From contig JADKAO010000001.1 in assembly GCA_016715285.1 (NCBI GenBank), positions 62,001 to 126,000 of the forward strand: 64,000 nucleotides of DNA. Direction: 5' to 3'. The notes beneath the pieces were generated by a model. That model did not search any database, was not told where the DNA came from, and was given only the letters and a program-made list of their open reading frames with translations. Source of the DNA: Actinomycetales bacterium. GTDB taxonomy: Bacteria > Actinomycetota > Actinomycetes > Actinomycetales > Dermatophilaceae. Positions 46,128-54,835 of the stretch are shown in pieces; positions within the stretch are counted from its first letter, which is position 1, and every line of letters begins with the position of its first letter. The position numbers and the translations under genes were made by a program.

Positions 46128-46559
46128 ATGACTCCATCACATGTGGCTGTGCGCCGAGGTCGACGCGCGCTGGGGTGGTGGCTCGCGGGGACTCTGATCG
46201 TAGGGCTCGCCGGCTGCTCTGCGTCCGCCGGTTCATCCCCCGAGGAAGCGGCACAGACCTTCTTCCGCTCGCTCGGCGCCAAAGACACCAAAGCCGCCTG
46301 CGGGGTCGTCGCGTATGCCGGCAAGCCCCTTGCCGGGGATGACCTCACCTTGTGTGCCTCCGGGTTTGACTCGGTTGTTGCAGTGGCGGGTGCCGACGAT
46401 CTCACCGCGTTGCGTGGCTCTGCGGTGTCAGGGGCACAGGTTTACGGGGACAAGGCGACAGTTCGCGCCGACCAGCTCACTGGCGTGCCCACGGCATACC
46501 GGCAGGATCTCGGGCTGGTGCGGGTCGACGGCCGCTGGTACCTCGACATCCCGCAGTAG
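46128..46559 (+). CDS. Small secreted lipoprotein (DUF4878-like)
   Basis: 143 residues from ATG 46128: basic start, hydrophobic WWLAGTLIVGL, lipobox LAGC. The mature part SPEEAAQTFFRSLGAKDTKA is the cystatin-like pattern of DUF4878-type lipoproteins, followed by VRVDGRWYLDIPQ at the end. Function unknown; the family sits at the outer membrane face. It is divergent from azlC and followed by a weak stem (46585-46610). Confidence 0.75.
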   Translation: MTPSHVAVRRGRRALGWWLAGTLIVGLAGCSASAGSSPEEAAQTFFRSLGAKDTKAACGVVAYAGKPLAGDDLTLCASGFDSVVAVAGADDLTALRGSAVSGAQVYGDKATVRADQLTGVPTAYRQDLGLVRVDGRWYLDIPQ

Positions 46560-46584
46560 TCCGCTGCCAGGTCGAGGAGCCGGA

Positions 46585-46610
46585 CGCGGGCCGCGCATCC
46601 CGTGCCCGCG
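46585..46610 (+). terminator. Weak stem-loop after the lipoprotein gene
   Basis: CGCGGGC (46585-46591) pairs with GCCCGCG (46604-46610) over 7 bp with a 12-nt loop, 25 nt after the stop at 46559. G+C-rich, no T-run; weak support. Confidence 0.35.
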
Positions 46611-46725
46611 AGTGAGACCGGTCACGTCCTAGGACCCTTCTGACCCTACTGAGCGGTTCGGGCGCACAGATTTGCCAGAAACTCAACCGTCCCAAGACAT
46701 GGAGGTTGTCGGCGGTCGAGACCAT

Positions 46726-46747
46726 ACTGACCGTATGTACGGAAATG
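46726..46747. promoter_or_regulatory. Candidate PaaR-type operator overlapping the paaA start
   Basis: ACTGACCGTATGTACGGAAATG spans 46726-46747 and contains the inverted repeat CCGTA-TG-TACGG (46731-46742). It resembles the 22-bp operator I recall for PaaR, the TetR-family phenylacetate regulator of Corynebacterium (ACTnACCGnnCGnnCGGTnAGT), with 12 of 16 fixed bases the same. The paaA ATG at 46735 is inside it. CATACT at 46723-46728 may be the -10 box, which would make paaA leaderless. Confidence 0.5.
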
Positions 46748-47811
46748 ACTTCGGTGACTTCGATGACCCGGGCGCTGGCCCCCTCAATGCGGCAGACACC
46801 GGCGAGGTGGAGGCCGCTGCGGCCCACGCCGACCGTCGGGCCGAACTCGATCTGAGCGACTTCGACGCGATCATCGCGGCCGACCAGCGCATCGAGCCGC
46901 GTGACGCGATGCCGGAGGAATACCGGCAGACGCTGATCCGACAGATCGCCCAACACGCGCACTCCGAGATCATCGGGATGCAGCCTGAGGGCAACTGGCT
47001 GACGCGCGCTCCGTCGTTGCGGCGCAAGGCGATCCTCATCGCCAAGGTCCAGGATGAGGCGGGCCACGGGCTCTACCTCTACTCGGCCGCCGAGACCCTC
47101 GGCATCACCCGTGAAGAGCTGCTCGACCGGCTCCACAACGGCAAGCAGAAGTACTCCTCGATCTTCAACTACCCGACGCTCACGTGGGCCGACATTGGCG
47201 CGATCGGCTGGCTGGTCGACGGCGCGGCGATCATGAACCAAGTGCCGCTCTGCCGCTGCTCCTACGGCCCCTACGCCCGCGCGATGATCCGCACCTGCAA
47301 GGAGGAGTCCTTCCACCAGCGGCAGGGCTTCGAAGCGCTGTGGGACCTCATGCGCGGCACCGAGGCCCAGCAGGCCATGGCCCAGGATGCGATCAACCGG
47401 TGGTGGTGGCCCGCCCTGGCGATGTTCGGCCCGCGCGACACTGGCGAACACGCCGTCAAGGGTGGACACACCGCGCAGTCCATGGCGTGGGGCATCAAGC
47501 GGTTCTCCAACGACGAGCTGCGTCAGCGCTTTGTCGACATGACCGTGCCGCAGGCCGAGCGCCTCGGGCTCAAACTCCCAGACCCCGAGCTCAAGTGGAA
47601 CGAGGAGCGCGGTCACTACGACTTTGGCGAGATCGACTGGGACGAGTTCTGGCGCGTCCTCAAGGGCGACGGCGCCTGCAACGCCCAGCGCATGGAGCGC
47701 AGGGTCACCTCACACAAGCAAGGCGCCTGGGTGCGCGACGCCGCGGCAGCGTATGCCGCAAAGTCGGAAGGCCGCAAGGCCGCCGCGAGCAATGAAGGAA
47801 GCGCAGCATGA
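46735..47811 (+). CDS. paaA: 1,2-phenylacetyl-CoA epoxidase, catalytic subunit A
   Basis: 358 residues from ATG 46735. Ferritin-like di-iron oxygenase subunit: AQHAHSEIIGMQPEGNW, then KVQDEAGHGLYLYSAAE and KEESFHQRQGFEALWDLM carry the E/ExxH iron ligands. Forms the epoxidase with PaaB, PaaC and the reductase PaaE. I prefer this ATG to frames opening at 46672 or 46702 because the family starts near MYGNDF and a -10 box and operator lie just upstream. Confidence 0.95.
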   Translation: MYGNDFGDFDDPGAGPLNAADTGEVEAAAAHADRRAELDLSDFDAIIAADQRIEPRDAMPEEYRQTLIRQIAQHAHSEIIGMQPEGNWLTRAPSLRRKAILIAKVQDEAGHGLYLYSAAETLGITREELLDRLHNGKQKYSSIFNYPTLTWADIGAIGWLVDGAAIMNQVPLCRCSYGPYARAMIRTCKEESFHQRQGFEALWDLMRGTEAQQAMAQDAINRWWWPALAMFGPRDTGEHAVKGGHTAQSMAWGIKRFSNDELRQRFVDMTVPQAERLGLKLPDPELKWNEERGHYDFGEIDWDEFWRVLKGDGACNAQRMERRVTSHKQGAWVRDAAAAYAAKSEGRKAAASNEGSAA

Positions 47812-48095
47812 CCGAGCCAACCCAGCCGCTCTTTGAGGTCTTCGTTCGGGCCAAGCGAGGTCTGTCGCACGTGCACGTCGGGTCAGTCCACGCCCCCGAC
47901 GCGACCATGGCTGTCCGCAACGCTCGTGACCTCTACACCCGCCGCCAAGAGGGTGTCTCGATCTGGGTCGTCGAGGCCAGCGACATCACCGCGAGCAGCC
48001 CCGACGAGAAGGACTCCTTCTTTGACCCGGCTGGCGACAAGGTCTACCGCCACCCGACCTTCTACACGGTGCCTGAGGACGTCGAATACCTATGA
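47808..48095 (+). CDS. paaB: 1,2-phenylacetyl-CoA epoxidase subunit B
   Basis: 95 residues: PLFEVFVRAKRGLSHVHVGS, then DATMAVRNARDLYTRRQEG and SIWVVEASDITASSP, typical PaaB. Small bridging subunit that organises PaaA-PaaC dimers. The ATG overlaps the paaA TGA by four bases, as does the stop with paaC. Confidence 0.95.
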   Translation: MTEPTQPLFEVFVRAKRGLSHVHVGSVHAPDATMAVRNARDLYTRRQEGVSIWVVEASDITASSPDEKDSFFDPAGDKVYRHPTFYTVPEDVEYL

Positions 48096-48901
48096 GCAGC
48101 GACACCGAGACAACTGCGGCAACCGCGACCGGAGGCCCGGCAACAGCGGGAGCAGCGCACACGGCATACCTGCTTGGTCTTGCCGATGACGCACTCATCT
48201 ACTCTCATCGGCTCTCCGAATGGCTGACCTGGGCGCCCATGCTCGAAGAAGACATGGCGATGGCCAATATCTCGCTCGACCTCATCGGTCAGGCGCGGTC
48301 CATCTACACCTACGTCGGCTCGATCGATGGCACCAACCGCACCGAGGATGACCTCGCGTACTGGCGCGATGAGCGCGAGTTCCGCAATGTCCACCTCGTC
48401 GAGCAGCGCCGCGGCGACTTCGCGCAAGAGATGGCGAGGATGCTGTGGTTCGCGGCATACCAGAAGGGCCTGTATGCCGCGCTGTCGGGTTCGGCAGACG
48501 CGCAACTGCGGGCGATCGCGGTCAAGGCGCTCAAAGAAGTTCGTTACCACTACGACCACGCCGCTCAATGGGCGGTCCGGCTGGGTGACGGCACCGGCGA
48601 GTCGCACGACAAGATGCAAGCAGCGTTGACCTGGGTTGCGCCCTACGTTGCGGAGCTCTTCAGCGATGACGCCAATTCGGTTGCGGCAGCTGACGCGGGA
48701 GTCGGCGTGCTGCCGTCAACGCTTCAGGCTGCGGCGGCGAGCGCCGTTGCGGACGTGCTGCGCGAGGCGACGCTCGAGGCTCCCGCGGATTCACGTTGGC
48801 ACGCCCGGGGAGGACGCGAGGGGGTGCACTCGGAGCCGATGGGTTACCTCCTGGCCGAGATGCAGCACCTGCCGCGGTCCCACCCGGGTGCGGCATGGTG
48901 A
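48092..48901 (+). CDS. paaC: 1,2-phenylacetyl-CoA epoxidase subunit C
   Basis: 269 residues: YLLGLADDALIYSHRLSEW, then LEEDMAMANISLDLIGQARS and KEVRYHYDHAAQWAVRLGDG, the structural ferritin-like partner of PaaA. It keeps the fold but lacks some of the iron ligands. Overlaps paaB (ATGA) and ends at the paaD start region. Confidence 0.94.
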   Translation: MSSDTETTAATATGGPATAGAAHTAYLLGLADDALIYSHRLSEWLTWAPMLEEDMAMANISLDLIGQARSIYTYVGSIDGTNRTEDDLAYWRDEREFRNVHLVEQRRGDFAQEMARMLWFAAYQKGLYAALSGSADAQLRAIAVKALKEVRYHYDHAAQWAVRLGDGTGESHDKMQAALTWVAPYVAELFSDDANSVAAADAGVGVLPSTLQAAAASAVADVLREATLEAPADSRWHARGGREGVHSEPMGYLLAEMQHLPRSHPGAAW

Positions 48902-49467
48902 TGGTACTCGCTGACGTGACTGCAGAGGTGGCGGTTGACGTGCCTGTTGCGCCTGATGCGCACGAGGTGCTCGCAGCGGTTCGGGCGATCCCGGACCCGG
49001 AGATCCCGGTTGTCACAATCGAGAGCCTCGGCATCCTGCGCGACCTGCGCCTTGATGAAGCGGCGGGTGAGCTCCACGCGGTCATCACCCCGACCTATTC
49101 CGGGTGCCCCGCCATGCAGGCGATCGAGGATGCCATCGCGCGCGTATGCCGTGCGCACGGCCTGCGCGGTGTCGTTACGACCCAGCTGTCTCCGGCTTGG
49201 ACGACTGACTGGATTGGGGAGGAAGCACGAGAAGCGTTGCGGCGCTTTGGGATTGCTCCCCCCAGCCCGTCGGCGGCCGGTCGTCCCGTGTCGGTGTCGA
49301 TCATGGCCCGACCTGGAGGCGACGATGCGGATCAGGCCGTGGCCTGCCCCCGCTGCGGTAGCCACCGCACCACTGTGCTGTCCAACTTCGGTTCGACGGC
49401 GTGCAAAGCCCTTCGCCGCTGCGATGCGTGCGGCGACCCCTTCGACGAGTTCAAGGCGCTCTCATGA
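48901..49467 (+). CDS. paaD: PaaD-like iron-sulphur/metal maturation protein
   Basis: 188 residues from ATG 48901; an in-frame ATG at 48895 is an alternative. MIP18/DUF59 fold with VRAIPDPEIPVVTIESLGIL and TPTYSGCPAMQAIE, and a C-terminal zinc ribbon CPRCGS...CDACGDPFDEFK. Helps assemble or maintain the oxygenase iron-sulphur centres. Overlaps paaC and paaE. Confidence 0.92.
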   Translation: MVLADVTAEVAVDVPVAPDAHEVLAAVRAIPDPEIPVVTIESLGILRDLRLDEAAGELHAVITPTYSGCPAMQAIEDAIARVCRAHGLRGVVTTQLSPAWTTDWIGEEAREALRRFGIAPPSPSAAGRPVSVSIMARPGGDDADQAVACPRCGSHRTTVLSNFGSTACKALRRCDACGDPFDEFKALS

Positions 49468-50579
49468 CCGGTTTGCTCACAGCCCCCGCCACCCGGAGGG
49501 CCACCTTCCACCCGTTGACGGTCGTCGATGTCGAACGCCTGACGGAGGAGTCGGTTGCGATCACCTTTGCGGTGCCCGCAGACCTCGCCGAGGCGTACGA
49601 GTTCGCCCCCGGGCAGCACCTGACCCTCAAGGCCACGATTGACGGCGCCGAGGTCCGCAACTCGTATTCGATTTGCCAGTCGCGGCGCAGCGGGCGGCCA
49701 GGGACCTTACGTGTGGCCGTGGCGAAGGTGCCCGGCGGTCGGATGTCACCCTGGCTGACCAGCGACGTCAAGGCCGGCGATGTCATCGAGGTGATGACGC
49801 CCATGGGCACCTTCACTTGCCCGGTCAAACCAGACGAGGCACGCCACCACCTTGCCATTGCCGCTGGCTCAGGAATCACCCCGATCCTGTCGCTGGTGAC
49901 AACGGCACTCGAAGAAGAGCCCAACTCGCGCGTCACGCTGATGTTCGGCAACCGCCGGACGGCCACGGTGATGTTCCTCGAGGAACTGGCCAACCTCAAG
50001 GACCGTTACGGTGCCCGCCTGCACCTGATGCACGTCCTGTCTCGTGAGGCTCCCGACGTCGAGCTCTTCGCGGGACGCATGGACCGCGATCGACTCACCC
50101 GCATCTTCGATGCGCTGGTGCCGATCGACGGCGTGGACGAGGTCTATCTCTGTGGGCCGTTTGGCATGGTCCAAGACGCGCAGGCCGTCTTGGCCGAGCG
50201 CGGCATGGACTCCGCCCACGTCCACCACGAGATCTTCCACGTTGACGACGATGGTGCGCCCAAACACACTCCGGTCCTCGTCGACGAATCCGCGCCGCCG
50301 GCTGCCGTCGTCACGGTCAACCTTGACGGTCGCACGACCGTGATCAACATGCCGTCGCTTGAGGAGACCATCCTCAACGCGACGCTCCGGGCTCGGCCGG
50401 ACGCGCCCTACTCATGTACGGGTGGCGTGTGCGGCACGTGCCGAGCACGCGTCGTCAGCGGCGAAGTGAAGATGATCCGCAACTACGCCCTCGAACCCGA
50501 AGAAGTCGCCAACGGCATCGTGTTGGCTTGCCAAGCTCTGCCGGTCACGACGACGGTCGAGTTGGACTACGACGCCTGA
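49464..50579 (+). CDS. paaE: 1,2-phenylacetyl-CoA epoxidase reductase subunit E
   Basis: 371 residues from ATG 49464: an FAD domain (RNSYSICQSRRSGRPGTL), an NAD domain (LAIAAGSGITPILSL, then LCGPFGMV) and a plant-type ferredoxin with cysteines in YSCTGGVCGTCRARV and VLACQ. Delivers electrons from NADPH to PaaA. Last gene of paaABCDE; its end overlaps the convergent folA by 13 nt. Confidence 0.95.
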   Translation: MTGLLTAPATRRATFHPLTVVDVERLTEESVAITFAVPADLAEAYEFAPGQHLTLKATIDGAEVRNSYSICQSRRSGRPGTLRVAVAKVPGGRMSPWLTSDVKAGDVIEVMTPMGTFTCPVKPDEARHHLAIAAGSGITPILSLVTTALEEEPNSRVTLMFGNRRTATVMFLEELANLKDRYGARLHLMHVLSREAPDVELFAGRMDRDRLTRIFDALVPIDGVDEVYLCGPFGMVQDAQAVLAERGMDSAHVHHEIFHVDDDGAPKHTPVLVDESAPPAAVVTVNLDGRTTVINMPSLEETILNATLRARPDAPYSCTGGVCGTCRARVVSGEVKMIRNYALEPEEVANGIVLACQALPVTTTVELDYDA

Positions 50580-51106
50580 CCCGATGCCTGGCCGCCCGAC
50601 TGATGTGCACGAGCAGGGAGGCGGCGACGGTAGGTCACCCAGGCGCAGCTGTCGCCCGCCATCCGATCGACCTCGACCCATTGGTCGGGGTCGATCGGCG
50701 GGAAGGTCACTGAGCCGGCGGCGTCTTGGTCGACCTCGGTGATCACCAGGTGCGTTGCCTGCGGCATCGCGAGGCGATAGATCTGGCCGCCACCGGCGAT
50801 CCAGATCGGCGCACCGAACTCCTCGGCTGCGTGGAGCGCGGCGTCGAGCGACGGGGCGGTGGTCACTCCAGGCGCGTGCCATTCCGGGTCACGGGTCAAC
50901 ACGATCGTGTGCCGCCCTGGCAACGCCCGGCCGATGGAGTCGAACGTGCCCCGTCCCATGATGAGAGTCCCACCGAGGGTGGTGCGCTTGAAGAAGGCGA
51001 GGTCCTCGGGCAGGTGCCACGGCATACCGCTGCCGTCTCCGATGACCCCGTTGCGCGCCACCGCCGCGATCATGCCCACAGCGGGTGCGGGGTCAGTCGC
51101 GCTCAT
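50567..51106 (-). CDS. folA: Dihydrofolate reductase
   Basis: 179 residues from ATG 51106: GMIAAVARNGVIGDGSGMPW, then EDLAFFKRTT, IMGRGTFDSIG and the C-terminal VTYRRR. Reduces dihydrofolate, restoring the cofactor consumed by ThyA. ATG overlaps the thyA TGA by four bases, so the two are coupled. The last 17 residues are a low-complexity tail. Confidence 0.94.
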   Translation of the reverse strand: MSATDPAPAVGMIAAVARNGVIGDGSGMPWHLPEDLAFFKRTTLGGTLIMGRGTFDSIGRALPGRHTIVLTRDPEWHAPGVTTAPSLDAALHAAEEFGAPIWIAGGGQIYRLAMPQATHLVITEVDQDAAGSVTFPPIDPDQWVEVDRMAGDSCAWVTYRRRLPARAHQSGGQASGQAS

Positions 51107-51939
51107 ACGGCGATCGGAGCGGGGATGCCGGGGTGCGGGTCGTAGCCGTCTAGGGCGATGTCGGCCAGGTCGAACTCGTCGATGTCCAGCCCCGGGGTGA
51201 GCCGCAGCGTGGGCAGCGGGCGGCAATCTCGGCTGAGCTGAAGCCGCGCCTGGTCGAGGTGGTTGACGTAGAGGTGGGCATCGCCGAGCGTGTGCACGAA
51301 ATGCCCCGGCCGCAGCCCCACGACTTGAGCGACCATATGCGTCAGCAGCGCGTAGGACGCGATATTGAAGGGGACTCCCAAGAAGACGTCCGCCGAGCGC
51401 TGATAGAGCTGACAGTCGAGGTATGCCGTCTCGTCACCGCCGCCGCTCGCCTCGCCGGCGTGGGTGGCCGGGCGCACGTAGAACTGGAAAAGGGCGTGGC
51501 AGGGGGGTAGGGCCATGGCGTCCACGTCGGCGACATTCCACGCAGAGACGATGTGCCGGCGGGAGTCGGGGTTGGCGCGGAGGCCGTTGATCACTGTGGC
51601 GATCTGGTCGATCTGGCGCCCATCCGAGGCCGGCCACGACCGCCATTGGTGACCGTAAACAGGGCCGAGGTCGCCGTTCTCATCAGCCCACTCGTCCCAA
51701 ATGGAGATCTTGCGCTCGTGCAACCACGCGATGTTGGTGTCGCCGCGGAGGAACCACAGCAACTCGCCAAAGATCGAGCGCAAGTGCAGGCGCTTGGTGG
51801 TCATCGCCGGGAAACCCTCAGCGAGATCGAATCTCATCTGATGCCCGAACACACTGAGCGTCCCCGTGCCGGTGCGGTCGTCCTTGCGTACGCCATCGGT
51901 GAGGATGCGATCAAGCAGGTTGTGGTACTGATGCACCAT
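51103..51939 (-). CDS. thyA: Thymidylate synthase (ThyA type)
   Basis: 278 residues. dUMP and folate site RKDDRTGTGTLSVFGHQMRF near residue 20, catalytic cysteine in LPPCHALFQFYV near 157, and SADVFLGVPFNIASYALLTHM. There is an extra Gly/Ala loop of about 15 residues (near residue 171) after the catalytic segment compared with the common 264-residue enzyme. First gene of thyA-folA on the minus strand. Confidence 0.95.
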   Translation of the reverse strand: MVHQYHNLLDRILTDGVRKDDRTGTGTLSVFGHQMRFDLAEGFPAMTTKRLHLRSIFGELLWFLRGDTNIAWLHERKISIWDEWADENGDLGPVYGHQWRSWPASDGRQIDQIATVINGLRANPDSRRHIVSAWNVADVDAMALPPCHALFQFYVRPATHAGEASGGGDETAYLDCQLYQRSADVFLGVPFNIASYALLTHMVAQVVGLRPGHFVHTLGDAHLYVNHLDQARLQLSRDCRPLPTLRLTPGLDIDEFDLADIALDGYDPHPGIPAPIAV

Positions 51940-51961
51940 CGCACGCTAGCAGGCGACAGAA

Positions 51962-51977
51962 TGTGACCCAGATCACA
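51962..51977. promoter_or_regulatory. Perfect CRP/GlxR-type site TGTGACCCAGATCACA
   Basis: TGTGA-N6-TCACA with perfect arms, in the 246-bp region between divergent thyA and dapA. It is 22 bp from the thyA start and 224 bp from dapA. The match to the actinobacterial GlxR/Crp consensus is exact in the arms. It may act on thyA, or on a short transcript running toward dapA. Confidence 0.6.
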
Positions 51978-52004
51978 TTGAGTAGGACCACGCGGGTGTA
52001 ACGA

Positions 52005-52073
52005 AAGATGAGCGCGCAACGATCTTTCCCATGTCGAGGCGCTACCCGGACCCCCGAGCGGGTAGCGCCTCGA
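52005..52073 (+). ncRNA. Candidate small RNA ending in a 15-bp perfect hairpin
   Basis: TCGAGGCGCTACCCG (52034-52048) pairs perfectly with CGGGTAGCGCCTCGA (52059-52073), loop 10 nt. Upstream a smaller hairpin is possible (GAAAGAT at 52003-52009 with ATCTTTC at 52022-52028). A terminator-like stem between two divergent genes ends neither of them, so it suggests a short separate transcript; TTGAGT (51978-51983) and TAACGA could be its promoter. The strand and even the existence are inferred. Confidence 0.4.
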
Positions 52074-52185
52074 CTTATGCCCTGGCGCGCTTCCGCCCCA
52101 GTTAGGGCCCCGAGGTTGCGCCCGCAGAGCCTTCTCCATGTATGAGCAACAGGGCACCGCCTCTGTGAGCGATAACCTTGCCCTT

Positions 52186-53073
52186 ATGACGATGCCCATT
52201 TTCGGCCGGGTTCTAACAGCCATGGTGACCCCGATGACCCCCACCGGCGAGGTGGATGAGGACGGTGTGGTCGCTGTTGCCGAGCATCTGTTGGCCCACG
52301 GCCATGATGGGTTGGTCGTCAACGGCACGACTGGCGAGTCGGCCACGCTGACCAGCGATGAGAGCATTCGGGTCATCGAGCTTGTTGCTCAGACGGTGGG
52401 CGATCGCGCGGTCGTCCTGGCTGGCGTGGGCTCCAATGACACGGCGCACAGCATCGCTATGTCACGCCGGGCAGCAGCCGTCGGTGCGACCGGTCTCCTC
52501 GTGGTGACCCCGTACTACAACAAGCCCACGCAGCCAGGGTTGGTCGCTCACTTCTCTGCCGTCGCGGACGCCACCGACCTGCCCGTGCTGCTCTATGACA
52601 TCCCGGGGCGCGCCGGCATCCCCATCCAGACCGAGACCCTCATCCGCCTGGCCGAGCACCCGAGGATCGTGGCCGTCAAAGACGCTAAATGCGACCTCTG
52701 GGCCGCGAGCAAGGTCATGGCCGCAACCGAGCTGCAGTACTACTGCGGCGCCGACGAAACCAACCTCGCGCTGCTCGCCCAGGGCGCAGTTGGCATCGTC
52801 TCCGTGGTCGGTCACGTCGCCGGACGCGAGTATGCCGCGATGATCCGCGCCGTAGAGGCGGGGGACCTCGCGACCGCCCGCACGATCCACACTCGCCTCA
52901 TCCCCGTGGTGGACGCGATCATGTCAACCAGCCAGGGCGCCATCATGGCCAAGGCCGCGCTCGTCGAACTCGGCGTCATCACCAGCGCCGCCGTCCGGCT
53001 CCCGCTCGTGGAGTCGCCCATCGACCACCTCGAGATCCTGCGGGCTGGTCTGTCGAAATCAGGAATCCGTTGA
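52186..53073 (+). CDS. dapA: 4-hydroxy-tetrahydrodipicolinate synthase
   Basis: 295 residues from ATG 52186 (frames upstream to 52138 look unrelated). VVNGTTGESATLTSDE near residue 44, VVTPYYNKPTQPGL near 105 and the Schiff-base lysine in IVAVKDAKCDL near 165. First committed lysine step, condensing pyruvate and aspartate semialdehyde. GATAAC at 52171-52176 may be a -10 box very close to the start, so the leader is short. Its TGA overlaps the TTG of rnj. Confidence 0.95.
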   Translation: MTMPIFGRVLTAMVTPMTPTGEVDEDGVVAVAEHLLAHGHDGLVVNGTTGESATLTSDESIRVIELVAQTVGDRAVVLAGVGSNDTAHSIAMSRRAAAVGATGLLVVTPYYNKPTQPGLVAHFSAVADATDLPVLLYDIPGRAGIPIQTETLIRLAEHPRIVAVKDAKCDLWAASKVMAATELQYYCGADETNLALLAQGAVGIVSVVGHVAGREYAAMIRAVEAGDLATARTIHTRLIPVVDAIMSTSQGAIMAKAALVELGVITSAAVRLPLVESPIDHLEILRAGLSKSGIR

Positions 53074-54755
53074 GTCACCCTCACCCCGAGCTCACCCTTC
53101 CACCTGCTCTGCCCGCCAACGGGTTGCGCTTTGTCGCGCTAGGGGGACTGGGCGAGATCGGCCGCAATATGGCCGTGCTCGAGACCCGCGGCCGGCTGCT
53201 CATCATCGACTGCGGGGTGCTCTTCCCTGAGGACCACCACCCTGGCGTCGACTTGATCCTGCCGGACTTCAGTTATCTCGACGGTCGCCTCGATGACGTG
53301 GAAGCCATCGTGCTCACCCACGGCCATGAAGACCACATTGGCGCGGTGCCCTTCCTCCTTGCCCGCAAGCCCGACATCCCGCTCATTGGCTCGCGGTTGA
53401 CCCTCGCCTTGGTGGAAGCCAAGCTCAAGGAACACCGCATTCGGCCGTACACGCTGGAGGTCAAAGAGGGCCAACGCGAGCAACTCGGCGCCTTTGAGGT
53501 CGAGTTCGTCGCGGTCAACCACTCCATCCCCGATGCGCTCGCCGTGATGGTGCGCACCGACGCCGGCACCCTCCTGCACACCGGTGACTTCAAGATGGAC
53601 CAGTTGCCGCTCGACGGCCGGATCACCGATCTGCGTGCCTTCGCGCGCCTCGGCGAAGAAGGCGTCGACCTTTTCCTCACTGACTCCACCAATGCGGACA
53701 TCCCCGGCTTCACCGCACCTGAGCGGGACATCTCCTCGGCGATCGACAAGGTATTCCGCCACGCCGAGCGCCGCATTGTCGTGGCCTGTTTCTCCTCGCA
53801 CGTGCACCGAGTGCAACAGGTCCTCGACGCCGCAGAGAAGGCCGGTCGTAAGGTGGCGATGGTCGGTCGGTCGATGGTCCGCAACATGGGCATCGCCGCA
53901 GAGTTGGGCTATCTGCATGTGCCCGACGGCGTGCTCGTCGACATCAAGCGACTAGGGGACTATCCCGACAGCAAGATCGTGCTCGTGTGCACCGGCAGTC
54001 AGGGCGAGCCGATGGCCGCGCTCTCGCGCATGGCCAACCGAGATCACCGCATCGATGTTGGCCCAGGCGACACCATCCTGCTCGCGAGTTCGCTCATCCC
54101 CGGCAACGAGAACGCGGTCTATCGCGTCATCAACGGGCTCATGCGCCTCGGGGCCAATGTCGTGCACAAGGGCAACGCCAAAGTCCACGTCTCGGGGCAT
54201 GCCGCAGCGGGTGAGCTGACCTACTGCTACAACATCGTCAAGCCCCGCAATGTCCTTCCCGTGCATGGCGAATGGCGCCACATGTTCGCCAACGCTGAAC
54301 TCGCGGTCGCCACGGGTGTGCCGCGTGAGCAGGTGCTCCTCGCCGAAGACGGCGTGGTCGTCGACCTCGTCGATGGCGTCGCGCGGATCGTCGGTGCGAT
54401 TCCAGCGGGCTATATCTATGTCGACGGGTCCTCCGTGGGTGGCACGGACGAAGCGATGCTCAAAGATCGCCGGATCCTCCGCGACGAAGGCTTTATCACG
54501 TGCATCGTCGTCATTGACGCCGCCACCGGCAAGATCGCCGCCGGCCCCGAGATCACCGCGCGCGGCTTCGCCGAGGACCAAGAGGTGTTTGACCAGGTCA
54601 TCCCACGGGTGGAGGCAGCGATCATCTCCGCCACCGAGGGCGGCATCACCGATGAGCATCAACTCCAGCAGGTCATCCGCCGCACGGTCGGGAGCTGGGT
54701 CGGCGGCAAGATCCGCCGCCGCCCCATGATCATCCCGATCGTTATCGAGGCCTGA
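53070..54755 (+). CDS. rnj: Ribonuclease J
   Basis: 561 residues. Metallo-beta-lactamase/beta-CASP RNase with HGHEDHIGAVPFLL near residue 80, FTLDSTNAD-like LTDSTNADIPG and the PVHGEWRHM late motif. Acts in mRNA decay and rRNA 5' processing. A TTG start overlapping the dapA stop, with AGGAA upstream. dapA-rnj adjacency is common in actinobacteria. Confidence 0.95.
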   Translation: MSHPHPELTLPPALPANGLRFVALGGLGEIGRNMAVLETRGRLLIIDCGVLFPEDHHPGVDLILPDFSYLDGRLDDVEAIVLTHGHEDHIGAVPFLLARKPDIPLIGSRLTLALVEAKLKEHRIRPYTLEVKEGQREQLGAFEVEFVAVNHSIPDALAVMVRTDAGTLLHTGDFKMDQLPLDGRITDLRAFARLGEEGVDLFLTDSTNADIPGFTAPERDISSAIDKVFRHAERRIVVACFSSHVHRVQQVLDAAEKAGRKVAMVGRSMVRNMGIAAELGYLHVPDGVLVDIKRLGDYPDSKIVLVCTGSQGEPMAALSRMANRDHRIDVGPGDTILLASSLIPGNENAVYRVINGLMRLGANVVHKGNAKVHVSGHAAAGELTYCYNIVKPRNVLPVHGEWRHMFANAELAVATGVPREQVLLAEDGVVVDLVDGVARIVGAIPAGYIYVDGSSVGGTDEAMLKDRRILRDEGFITCIVVIDAATGKIAAGPEITARGFAEDQEVFDQVIPRVEAAIISATEGGITDEHQLQQVIRRTVGSWVGGKIRRRPMIIPIVIEA

Positions 54756-54835
54756 CCCTTCACAAACCCGACTCCAGCCCGACGCGCCTCGACCCCCGCC
54801 CCGCGGACCCGGCCTGCGACGAGCCTCGCGAGCGC

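Noticed and set aside
46672..46734. Upstream TTG or ATG starts for paaA
   Set aside because: The added residues are not family-like, and promoter and operator signals sit between them and ATG 46735.
52034..52073. The hairpin as the known actinobacterial 6C RNA
   Set aside because: Only one loop has a C-run, of five, and the second C-rich loop of that class is missing.
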